Source: Microbacterium sp. SYP-A9085
GTDB lineage: Bacteria; Actinomycetota; Actinomycetes; Actinomycetales; Microbacteriaceae
Direction of reading: 5' to 3'
Assembly (NCBI RefSeq): GCF_009649635.1
Contig: NZ_WJII01000006.1
Span: 62,001-126,000, forward strand
DNA: 64,000 bases
Shown: positions 33,688-40,949 of the stretch, in pieces
Position numbering within the stretch: position 1 is the stretch's first letter
Layout: the number at the start of each line of letters is the position of its first letter
Translations under genes and position numbers: made by a program
Notes under the pieces: generated by a model
Told to the model about the DNA's origin: nothing
Database searches by the model: none
The model's input: only the letters and a program-made list of their open reading frames with translations

Positions 33688-34401
33688 TCACACCGGCGGG
33701 ACGAGCTCGACCTCGTTCCACATCCCCGGCGTCGTCAGCTCGCCGTACCGCACGTCGACGGATGTCCCGACCGAGGCCGTGCACAGCAGGAGCGACTGCG
33801 TGGGGTAGCCGTGCACGCGGTTGTCGCGGATGATGGCGCGGTCGTCGTCGGGGCCCAGGCGCGCCGACCGGGCGAGCACGTCCAGCCACGCACGCTCCCA
33901 GTCCGGGCCGGACGCGGCATCCGCGAACGCGTCGTGCCACGCCGTGATCCGCGATGTCCGGGGGTCGTCGAGGTCGTCGTGCGCGATCATGTGCACGCCG
34001 GGCGGGACCGGCGTCTCGCGCAGCGCATGCCCGTCCCACGTGAGCACCCGCACCCCGTCCGCCGAGACGTCCACGAGATTGAAGCCGAGCACCGCGGCGG
34101 TGGGATGCTGCGGCCGGCCGGCCACGGCATCCAGCACTATCCCGCCCCGCGACACCTGCACCATCCCGTCGGGCACCGGCCCGCTCGCGCGGTTCAGGAG
34201 CACCGCGAGACGCCCAGCCGACGCGTCGGCGGCCAGCCACGCCCCGCCCGCGCGGGCGTCGCGCACGCCGACCACGCCCGGCCGGTCCGGCCACCATGCG
34301 CCCAGCGGCTGCCAGGCGCGCGCGGGGTCCTCGTCGCGGACCGCGAGCACGCGCACCGGCTGGTCGGACGCGGCGGGCACCGAGAGGATCACCGTGCACA
34401 C
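33688..34401 (-). CDS. NRDE-family (TANGO2-like) protein
   Basis: A 237-residue protein of the NRDE family. The hallmark N-terminus is Met-C-T-V-I-L-S, and V-R-D-E is the family's N-R-D-E motif (V-L-A-V-R-D-E-D-P). G-G-A-W-L-A follows. GTG 34401 was chosen because the conserved cysteine must follow the initiator directly, as in N-terminal nucleophile enzymes. ATG 34416 would bury it. The biochemical role is unsettled. Heme or lipid handling has been proposed for eukaryotic members. It is divergent from coaBC with a 29-base gap, so the promoters overlap. Confidence 0.85.
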   Translation of the reverse strand: MCTVILSVPAASDQPVRVLAVRDEDPARAWQPLGAWWPDRPGVVGVRDARAGGAWLAADASAGRLAVLLNRASGPVPDGMVQVSRGGIVLDAVAGRPQHPTAAVLGFNLVDVSADGVRVLTWDGHALRETPVPPGVHMIAHDDLDDPRTSRITAWHDAFADAASGPDWERAWLDVLARSARLGPDDDRAIIRDNRVHGYPTQSLLLCTASVGTSVDVRYGELTTPGMWNEVELVPPV

Positions 34402-34430
34402 GGTGCACCGCCGCATGGGAGGATCGAGCC

Positions 34431-35627
34431 ATGTTCGTGGTCGTGGGCGTGACCGGCGGCATCGCCGCGTACAAGACCGTGCACCTCGTGCGGCTGCTGG
34501 TGAAGGCCGGTCACGAGGTCCACGTCATCCCCACCGCGGATGCGCTGCGGTTCGTCGGCCTGCCGACGTGGGAGTCGATCAGCCGCCACCCGGTCACCAC
34601 GAGCGTGCACGACGACGTGCCGCAGGTGCGCCACGTCGCCCTCGGCCGATCGGCCGACCTCGTGATCGTCGCTCCCGCCACCGCTGACTCCCTCGCGAAG
34701 ATGGCCGCGGGCCTGGCCGGCGACCTGCTGGGGACTACGTTACTGGCCACCACCGCGCCGGTGGTCGTCGCTCCCGCCATGCACACCGAGATGTGGCGGC
34801 ATCCCGCGACACAGGCCAACATCGCGACGCTCGCCGCCCGCGGTGTGCACATCGTCGGGCCCGCCGAGGGCGAACTCACCGGCGGCGACACCGGCCCCGG
34901 ACGCATGGTCGAGCCCGAGCAGATCCTGGAGGTCGCGCTCGCGCTGCGGCGTCCGCAGGACCTCGCCGGCGTGCGCGTGGCGGTCTCGACGGGCGGCACG
35001 CGCGAGCCCATCGATCCGGTGCGGTACATCGGCAACCGCTCGAGCGGACGGCAGGGCGCGGCCCTCGCCCGCGCCGCGGCCGACCGCGGCGCGACCGTGA
35101 CGCTGGTCGCGGCGCACACCGGGGACGGCGTGCTCGCCGACACCGCGGGCATGACCGTGGTCCGGGTCGGGACGGCCGCGGAGCTCCGCGACGCGATGCG
35201 GGATGCCGCGGCCGCGGCGGATGCGGTCGTGATGGCCGCCGCGGTGGCCGACTACCGGCCCGCGGCGGCATCCGACGCGAAGCTCACGAAGGAGTCCGCC
35301 GACGGCCCGCAGCGCACCATCGAGCTGGTGGAGACCGTCGACGTGCTCGCCGAGCTTGTCGGCCAGCGGCGTCCCGGCCAGCTCGTCGTGGGCTTCGCCG
35401 CCGAGACCGCGCACGGCGACGAACTGCTGGAGCGGGGCCGCCGCAAGCTCGCTCGCAAGGGGTGCGACCTGCTCGTCGTGAACGAGGTCGGCTGGAGCAC
35501 CGGGTTCGACGCCGCGACCAACGACGTGCTCGTCCTCGGTGCCGACGGCACAGTGCTGGCCGCGGCATCCGGATCCAAGCGCGCGGTCGCGGACGCCGTC
35601 TGGGACGCCGTGCTCGCCGCGCGCTGA
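34431..35627 (+). CDS. coaBC: Bifunctional phosphopantothenoylcysteine synthetase/decarboxylase
   Basis: A 398-residue bifunctional enzyme making 4'-phosphopantetheine for coenzyme A. The N-terminal CoaC flavoprotein domain shows V-T-G-G-I-A-A-Y-K and P-A-M-H-T-E-M-W. The C-terminal CoaB domain begins near residue 180 with S-T-G-G-T-R-E-P-I-D-P-V-R-Y-I and N-R-S-S-G-R-Q-G, the CTP site. The C-terminal A-T-N-D-V-L-V matches the family. GGGAGGATC precedes ATG 34431. The length is normal and the domains are fused, as usual in bacteria. Confidence 0.96.
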   Translation: MFVVVGVTGGIAAYKTVHLVRLLVKAGHEVHVIPTADALRFVGLPTWESISRHPVTTSVHDDVPQVRHVALGRSADLVIVAPATADSLAKMAAGLAGDLLGTTLLATTAPVVVAPAMHTEMWRHPATQANIATLAARGVHIVGPAEGELTGGDTGPGRMVEPEQILEVALALRRPQDLAGVRVAVSTGGTREPIDPVRYIGNRSSGRQGAALARAAADRGATVTLVAAHTGDGVLADTAGMTVVRVGTAAELRDAMRDAAAAADAVVMAAAVADYRPAAASDAKLTKESADGPQRTIELVETVDVLAELVGQRRPGQLVVGFAAETAHGDELLERGRRKLARKGCDLLVVNEVGWSTGFDAATNDVLVLGADGTVLAAASGSKRAVADAVWDAVLAAR

Positions 35628-35654
35628 CGCCACGCTGGCCCGCGAGGGTACCCC

Positions 35655-35731
35655 GGCGAAAACGCCGAGAGTGCATCTGACCGCCGAGGGAGCGGTAAGT
35701 TCCCGCTCCCTCGTCCGCCAGTTGCACTCTC
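35655..35731. repeat. Compound stem-loop after coaBC
   Basis: Three stacked hairpins: GGCG-AAAA-CGCC (35655-35666), outer arms GAGAGTGCA/TGCACTCTC (35667-35675 with 35723-35731), and inner arms CGAGGGAGCGG/CCGCTCCCTCG (35685-35695 with 35703-35713) around a 7-base loop. It lies between coaBC and the DUF2235 gene, which run the same way. It could be a terminator, an RNA element in the leader of the next gene, or a repeat. Confidence 0.6.
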
Positions 35732-35796
35732 GCGGTGGCGCGGCGTGTATCAGGGGCGGGGCGGGCGAGGTCTTCTCTGTGAGCAGGGAGGTTGCC

Positions 35797-37047
35797 ATGA
35801 GCGGTGCGGACGGGCCCAAGAACATCGTGGTGTGCCTGGACGGCACGAGCAACGAGCTCGACCACCATCCGACGAACGCCGCGAAGGTGTTCATGATGCT
35901 CGACCTCGACGATTCCGCGAAGCAGATCGCGTACTACGACCCCGGCGTCGGCACCCTTCCGTCGGCCACGGCCCACGGCGCGCTCGAGCGGTGGATGTCG
36001 CAGGTGTGCGGACTCGCGTTCGGGTTCGGCATGCGCGCGAAGGTGAGCCGCGCCTACGGCTGGCTCGTCGAGCACTATCGCCCCGGCGACCGGGTCTACA
36101 TCTTCGGGTTCAGCCGCGGCGCCTATACCGCGCGAGCCCTCGCGGCCCTGCTGGCCCGGCCGGGCCTCTTGCGCACAGGGTCCGAGCACCTCGTCGACTA
36201 CGCGGTCGCGCAGTATGTGAAGCCCGCCGGGAGCCGGAAGGCCGTCGCGCGGCGCGCCCGCGAGGCGAAGGCGTTCGCCGACGCGCTGTGCTGGGGCACC
36301 ACCGGACGGCCGGTCTCCGCCGCCACCGGCGGGTTCGCGGCATCCGTCCCCGACGAGTTGCTGCGGGATGTCCACGCGATCCCCGTCGAGTACCTGGGCG
36401 TGTGGGACACCGTCGAGGCGTGGTTCGCGGGCCTGGGCAGCCTGGACTGGCCCGACACGTGCTCGCTGTGGAACGTGAAGCGGCTGCGGCACGCGGTGTC
36501 GATCGACGAGGCGCGCCGGCCGTTCCGCTACCTGCCGGTGGATCGCCGCGACGGTTTCGAGGAGGTCTGGTTCCCCGGCGTGCACTGCGACGTGGGCGGC
36601 ACGTTCGCCGACCACGAGCTGGCCACCATCGCGCTGAAGTGGGTGTTCGACGGCGTGAGCGATCGGCTGCTGCTGCGCGACCGCAACCATGCCGCGGTCT
36701 ACCGGCGCTACTGCGCCGTCGAGCGGGAGTTCGCCATGCGGGCCCCGCTGCACGCCAATTCGTGGGCGTGGAACCTCCTGATCCCGCGGCGGCGCAGCAT
36801 CCCCGATGACGCGGTCCTGCACGCGTCGGTGCGCGACCGCCGCGAGGCCGTGCCGTCCTACCTGCCGCGCCTTGTCCGCGCCGAGGACGCCGACCGCTGG
36901 ACGGACGCCGACTGGTGGATGCCGCGGGTCACGGCGTCCGGATCGCCCGCGACCGCCGTGCACCGGCCCGCACCCGTCATCCGACCCGCGATCACAGTCG
37001 CTCCGGTCGGAACCCGTACCCCACCACGCGTGCCAGCACCGGTCTGA
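35797..37047 (+). CDS. DUF2235 protein (Tle1-like alpha/beta hydrolase)
   Basis: A 416-residue protein beginning N-I-V-V-C-L-D-G-T-S-N-E, the DUF2235 opening, with the nucleophile elbow G-F-S-R-G-A-Y-T-A-R at about residues 108-117 and F-P-G-V-H-C-D-V-G-G carrying the conserved Asp/His region. The family includes phospholipase effectors of Gram-negative type VI secretion, but no secretion apparatus, signal peptide or immunity gene is visible here. A housekeeping hydrolase role is as likely. GGGAGG precedes ATG 35797. Its last 56 bases overlap the convergent hydroxylase gene. Confidence 0.88.
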   Translation: MSGADGPKNIVVCLDGTSNELDHHPTNAAKVFMMLDLDDSAKQIAYYDPGVGTLPSATAHGALERWMSQVCGLAFGFGMRAKVSRAYGWLVEHYRPGDRVYIFGFSRGAYTARALAALLARPGLLRTGSEHLVDYAVAQYVKPAGSRKAVARRAREAKAFADALCWGTTGRPVSAATGGFAASVPDELLRDVHAIPVEYLGVWDTVEAWFAGLGSLDWPDTCSLWNVKRLRHAVSIDEARRPFRYLPVDRRDGFEEVWFPGVHCDVGGTFADHELATIALKWVFDGVSDRLLLRDRNHAAVYRRYCAVEREFAMRAPLHANSWAWNLLIPRRRSIPDDAVLHASVRDRREAVPSYLPRLVRAEDADRWTDADWWMPRVTASGSPATAVHRPAPVIRPAITVAPVGTRTPPRVPAPV

Positions 37048-38215
37048 GCAGCGGCAGGGCGACGCGCAGCACGGCGCGCTGTGTCCGGGTGGGCGGATTG
37101 TCGAGCAGGCGCGCCACCTGCCCGGTGCCGAGGAACCGGTGCGCGGCGCGCTGGACGCGCTGCATCGTCGCCGTGGCCCACGCCCGCCGCCGCTGCACCG
37201 CCGCGCACGCAGCGTCGACGGCATCCGCGGTCGTCCGCGCCGGGGATGATGCGCCGGGTCGCAGCGCGGGGATCAGCACGCGGGCGGCGGCGACGGCATC
37301 CTGGACGGCGTAATTGATGCCGACGCCGAACACCGGCGACATGGCGTGCGCGGCGTCGCCGATGCACAGCGCGCCCGGCCGCCACCACCGCGGCAGCCGG
37401 TCGATCTGGACGTTCAGGTGCTTGACGTCGTCGAACGAGCCGATGGCGCCGACCACGTCGGCCAGCCGTGGCACGACTCGACCGACGCGCTCCCGGAACG
37501 CGCCGATGCCGGCCTCGCGCAGCGCGTCGAGGGAGCCCTTCGGCACGAGCAGCGCGCACTGCAGGTAGTCGGGCCGCGGGATCGTGATCGCCAGGCCCGC
37601 CCGGTTCGCCCAGGCGAGGGTGTCCGGCACGGGACGCGCCGGGCGGGGCACCCGGAACCAGAGCACGTCGGTGTCGACGGGGATCTCCCGCGGCACGAGC
37701 CCCAGTGCGCGGCGCACCGTCGACGTGCGGCCATCGGCGGCCACGACGAGGCGGGCCGTGATCTCGTCGCCGTCCCGGGTCCGGATGCCGGTGACGCGGC
37801 CGTCGCGCTCGATCACGCCGGTGACCTCGGCATCCATGCGCAGATGGAACGAGGGATGCTGCGCCCCCGCGTCGGCCAGCAGGTCCAGCAGGTCCCACTG
37901 CGGCATCAGCGTGACCGACCGGTTCGGGGCCGGCAGCGACGCGAAGTCGACAGCGTGGATCCGGATGCCGTTCAGGACGACATCCAGTCGCTCCAGCGGC
38001 GTGTGCGCAATGGCGTCGAAGCGGGCGCGTAGCCCGAGCGCGTCGATGAGATTGAGCGTCGACGGATGCACGGTGTCGCCGCGGAAATCGCGGAAGAAGT
38101 CGGGGTGCTTTTCGAGGACCACGACGTCGACGCCCGCGCGGGCCAGCAGCAGGCCGAGCATGACTCCGGCCGGTCCCCCGCCGGCGATGCACACGTCGGT
38201 GCTCTGCGTGGCCAC
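36992..38215 (-). CDS. FAD-dependent aromatic hydroxylase-type oxidoreductase
   Basis: A 407-residue flavoprotein of the p-hydroxybenzoate hydroxylase group. G-G-G-P-A-G-V-M-L-G binds ADP, A-A-D-G-R-T-S-T-V-R is the DG motif and G-D-A-A-H-A-M-S-P is the GD motif for ribityl binding. V-L-E-K-H and F-R-G-D-T-V-H-P-S-T-L are typical of the subgroup acting on polyketide-like or phenolic substrates. The GTG start is at 38215. The substrate is unknown. The C-terminus overlaps the end of the DUF2235 gene on the other strand by 56 bases. Confidence 0.9.
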   Translation of the reverse strand: MATQSTDVCIAGGGPAGVMLGLLLARAGVDVVVLEKHPDFFRDFRGDTVHPSTLNLIDALGLRARFDAIAHTPLERLDVVLNGIRIHAVDFASLPAPNRSVTLMPQWDLLDLLADAGAQHPSFHLRMDAEVTGVIERDGRVTGIRTRDGDEITARLVVAADGRTSTVRRALGLVPREIPVDTDVLWFRVPRPARPVPDTLAWANRAGLAITIPRPDYLQCALLVPKGSLDALREAGIGAFRERVGRVVPRLADVVGAIGSFDDVKHLNVQIDRLPRWWRPGALCIGDAAHAMSPVFGVGINYAVQDAVAAARVLIPALRPGASSPARTTADAVDAACAAVQRRRAWATATMQRVQRAAHRFLGTGQVARLLDNPPTRTQRAVLRVALPLLRPVLARVVGYGFRPERL

Positions 38216-38260
38216 GCTCGCAGACTACGCCGAGGCGGCCGGGGATGCAGCAGCATCCGG

Positions 38261-38323
38261 TTCGGGGCGGAAACCTGCATTCGGGGCGCATCTGTGCAGG
38301 GTCATCTGCAGGAATGCGCCCCA
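38261..38323. repeat. Palindromic intergenic element with copies 2 and 3 of the 28-bp repeat
   Basis: GGGGCGCAT (38283-38291) and ATGCGCCCC (38314-38322) are perfect arms. The left part (38261-38288) is the reverse complement of the 32041 element. GCAGGAATGCGCCCCA (38308-38323) matches 15 of 16 bases of 32051-32066 in direct orientation. The 124-base gap between the hydroxylase start and the manA stop holds nothing else. Confidence 0.6.
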
Positions 38324-38339
38324 ATATGGGCTCGCGCGC

Positions 38340-39488
38340 TCAGAGGCCGGTCGCGACGAACAGGCGACCGGCGCCGGTGACCGCCAGTTCGCCGGGGGCG
38401 TCGGCGAACAGGATGTCGCCGCGGGCGACCGCTGCGGTCGAGCCGTCGACGGCGAGCGTGAACGTTCCCTCGACGGTGAGCGCTATCGCGGCGGAGCCCG
38501 TGCGGACCGTCGCGTCGCCGGTGATCAGCAGCAGCTCGAAGCCGACGTCCGCGCCGGATGCGACCGACGCCGGCCGGTACGCGACGACGTGGCGGGTGAC
38601 CGCGACCGGCTTCAGGCGCGAGACCGGCCCCGGCGTGACGTCGAGCACGCTGCGCAGCTCGTCGCGATCGACGTGCTTCGGGGTGAGCCCGCCGCGCAGG
38701 ACGTTGTCGCTCGGGCCCATCAGCTCGACCCCGGTGCCGCGCAGGTACGCGTGGATGTTGCCGGCCGGCAGCCACAGCGCCTCGCCGGCGGCGAGCGTGA
38801 CGTGGTGCAGCATCTGCGCCACGAGGATGCCGGGATCGCCCGGGTACGCGCGCGCGAGCCGGTCGACGAGCTCGAATCGGCGCGGGTGCACCTGCGCTGT
38901 CGCCGACGCCACGGCGACCGCGCGGTCGACCTCGGGGGCGCCGGACAGCAGCCACGCGAAACCCTCGCGGACGCCGGCGGCAACGGCATCCCGCCACCCG
39001 GCGAGCGCCTCCGGCGCCTCGGATGCGTCGGCCAGTCCGTCGATGAGAGCGACGGTCTCATCGACCGGCCGGAACCCGCATAGCGCCTCGAACCCGGCGT
39101 CGACAGCGACGATGAGCTCGGGCTTCGCGTTCGGGTCCTTGTAGTTGCGCTCGCGCGCCGTCAGCGGAATGCCGGCGGCCTCCTCGCGCGCGAAGCCCGC
39201 GGCGGCCTGCGCGGCCGTCGGGTGGGCCTGCAGCGAGAGGGGGGATGCCGCGGCCAGCAGCTTCAGCAGATACGGCAGGCGCGCGCCGGTCGCCGCCTCC
39301 CACCCGGCCAGGTCGTCCCAGGCCGCGTCACCTCCGGCGCGCGCGGCCGGCGAGAGCGGATGCGCGCCCAGCCACAGCTCGGCCTCCGGGCCGCCGGACG
39401 GCGCCCAGCCGAGGGCCCGGGCGACGCCGTCGATCGCACCCCACGCATAGTCGCGGGGGGTATTCGTCAGCGGGATGAGAGCGGTCAT
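38340..39488 (-). CDS. manA: Mannose-6-phosphate isomerase, type I
   Basis: A 382-residue zinc enzyme interconverting mannose-6-phosphate and fructose-6-phosphate. Q-A-H-P-T (zinc ligands), N-A-K-P-E-L and the signature P-A-G-N-I-H-A-Y-L near residue 245 are present, with G-P-S-D-N-V-L-R-G-G-L-T-P-K following. GGAAGGA precedes ATG 39488. The length is normal. The gene stands alone. The product probably feeds GDP-mannose synthesis for cell-wall glycolipids, or mannose catabolism. Confidence 0.95.
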   Translation of the reverse strand: MTALIPLTNTPRDYAWGAIDGVARALGWAPSGGPEAELWLGAHPLSPAARAGGDAAWDDLAGWEAATGARLPYLLKLLAAASPLSLQAHPTAAQAAAGFAREEAAGIPLTARERNYKDPNAKPELIVAVDAGFEALCGFRPVDETVALIDGLADASEAPEALAGWRDAVAAGVREGFAWLLSGAPEVDRAVAVASATAQVHPRRFELVDRLARAYPGDPGILVAQMLHHVTLAAGEALWLPAGNIHAYLRGTGVELMGPSDNVLRGGLTPKHVDRDELRSVLDVTPGPVSRLKPVAVTRHVVAYRPASVASGADVGFELLLITGDATVRTGSAAIALTVEGTFTLAVDGSTAAVARGDILFADAPGELAVTGAGRLFVATGL

Positions 39489-39633
39489 CGTGTCCTTCCG
39501 GCCGAGGCGGCGCCTTCCAGCGTAGGCCGCGGCACGCGCGCCGGCCGATGATAGCCGCCGCGCCGCGCGGCGTCATCCCCTTCCCCGCGAGACGGCAGAC
39601 GCGCTCGAATGAGGACGACCTCAGGAGGGCCCC

Positions 39634-39834
39634 ATGAACGACGCCAGCTTCTTCCGATCCCGCGACGAAAACGTGCACAAGCGTCCCGACGACATCGAAG
39701 GCGACCCGGAGCCGGCGAGCGAGAGCCTGCCGGACGGACAGTTCCAGGATGACGACATGCCGACGACCGACGGCGAACCGGCCGACGAGGACAACCCGTC
39801 CACCGGCCCGTCCGCGGTCAACGACCGTCCCTGA
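39634..39834 (+). CDS. Small acidic protein of unknown function
   Basis: A 66-residue, strongly acidic, probably disordered protein (D-D-I-E-G-D-P-E-P-A-S-E-S, later Q-D-D-D-M-P-T-T-D-G-E). CAGGAGGG lies five bases before ATG 39634, an excellent ribosome site, and third positions are G/C rich, so it is very likely translated. No homologous family was recognised. It is a free-standing gene, divergent from manA. Confidence 0.7.
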   Translation: MNDASFFRSRDENVHKRPDDIEGDPEPASESLPDGQFQDDDMPTTDGEPADEDNPSTGPSAVNDRP

Positions 39835-39865
39835 TCCGAAATCACGCGCCTCGACCGTGAAAAGC

Positions 39866-39900
39866 GCTGTGCCCCGTCGCTGGGGGCAACGGGGCACAGC
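39866..39900 (-). terminator. Rho-independent terminator for the minus strand
   Basis: GCTGTGCCCCGT (39866-39877) and ACGGGGCACAGC (39889-39900) form a perfect 12-bp stem with an 11-base loop. On the minus strand the stem is followed by GCTTTTC, a short T-run. On the plus strand there is none. It lies 20 bases beyond the stop of the 44-residue minus-strand frame at 39921. Confidence 0.7.
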
Positions 39901-39920
39901 AGACCAGGCTCTGCGAGAAC

Positions 39921-40055
39921 TCAGCAGGCTGGCGGCCGGGCATCGCGAAGAACTGGGAGCGACGCCAACGGGTCTTTGAAGACGAGTGACTTCACGCAGT
40001 GCGCTATTTCGCCGCACACTCGGCCGTCACGGACGAGCCGGATGGCGTGAAGCAT
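39921..40055 (-). CDS. Possible 44-residue protein with own ribosome site and terminator
   Basis: The frame begins M-L-H-A-I-R-L-V-R-D-G-R-V-C-G-E and ends P-P-A-C. AGAAGGAG lies about ten bases upstream of ATG 40055, and a strong hairpin plus T-run lies just beyond the stop. Three cysteines and two histidines suggest metal or redox chemistry, but no family was recognised. The transcript could instead be a small RNA. It sits in the 380-base stretch 39835-40214, which otherwise holds only the dyad at 40100-40120. Confidence 0.45.
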   Translation of the reverse strand: MLHAIRLVRDGRVCGEIAHCVKSLVFKDPLASLPVLRDARPPAC

Positions 40056-40099
40056 GGTCAAGACTACTCCTTCTGCAGACGACATCGGTCACGATGCGG

Positions 40100-40120
40100 T
40101 TCCGCGTCGTGAGTGCGGAA
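40100..40120. promoter_or_regulatory. Inverted repeat upstream of the small minus-strand frame
   Basis: TTCCGC (40100-40105) and GCGGAA (40115-40120) are perfect arms with a 9-base spacer, about 45 bases upstream of the 40055 start. It may be an operator. The stretch 40121-40214 shows nothing else. Confidence 0.3.
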
Positions 40121-40214
40121 CATTTCTATCGCGTCAGGCACCGACGCGCCGGTATTCACCGGCGTGTCGCGACGTGCGTCGCCCGTTCACGCACGCCCTT
40201 CCGCCTCGCGCCGC

Positions 40215-40949
40215 TCACGTCACGAGGGCGCGCAGCCGCTGCGCGTCACGCACCGCGGCACCCCCGATGTCGTTGTTGAAGTACGCCACCACGCCGAGCC
40301 CGGCCGCGCGCCAGCCGGCGATGCGCGCCGCCCACCGCTGCAGCTCGGCCTCGGGGTAGGACCCGACGTACAGGTGCTGCCCGTCCGGCCCATGGAACCG
40401 CAGATACACGTCCTCCGTCGTCGCGCGCGGCACGCACGGCATGCCGGCCCCGCTCGCGACGCAGTAGGTGGCGCCGTGGCGCTCCAGCAGTGCGAACACC
40501 GCGTCGTCGTTCCAGGAGGGATGCCGCAGCTCCACCGCGGCCCGGATCCCAGCGGGGACGCAGCCCAGCAGCGCGTCGAGACGCTCGTCGTCGCGCTCGA
40601 GCGTGGCGGGCAGCTGGAACAGCAGGAACCCGGCCCGGTCGCCGAGCGCCACCATGCCCTCGGCCAGCCGTGGCATCCATTCGCCGGGATCGCGGAGCCG
40701 TCGTGCGTGGGTGAGCCCCCGCGGCGCCTTCACCGCGAACAGGAACCCGGCCGGAACCCGGCCGCGCCAGCCGGCGAACGTGGCCGCCCGCGGCCAGTGG
40801 TAGAAGCTGGCGTTCAGCTCGACCGTGTCGAACTGCGCGGCATATGCCTCCAGTCGCCGCGCCGACGGTGTGCCCGGCGGATAGAGGATGCCCCGCCAAT
40901 GGTCATAACTCCAGCCCGAGGTGCCGATCCGCACGGCGCCGGTGCTCAC
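40215..40949 (-). CDS. DUF72 (YecE-like) protein
   Basis: A 244-residue TIM-barrel-like protein: V-R-I-G-T-S-G-W-S-Y-D-H-W near the start, T-V-E-L-N-A-S-F-Y-H-W-P and F-A-V-K-A-P-R. The C-terminal Y-F-N-N-D-I-G-G-A-A-V is diagnostic. GTG 40949 overlaps the stop of the M20 hydrolase gene as GTGA, so the two are coupled. DUF72 has no settled function. Confidence 0.9.
   Translation of the reverse strand: MSTGAVRIGTSGWSYDHWRGILYPPGTPSARRLEAYAAQFDTVELNASFYHWPRAATFAGWRGRVPAGFLFAVKAPRGLTHARRLRDPGEWMPRLAEGMVALGDRAGFLLFQLPATLERDDERLDALLGCVPAGIRAAVELRHPSWNDDAVFALLERHGATYCVASGAGMPCVPRATTEDVYLRFHGPDGQHLYVGSYPEAELQRWAARIAGWRAAGLGVVAYFNNDIGGAAVRDAQRLRALVT

Noticed and set aside
35797-37047. Type VI secretion effector module
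   Set aside because: Only the DUF2235 hydrolase is present. There is no VgrG, Hcp, PAAR or immunity gene, and actinobacteria lack the apparatus.
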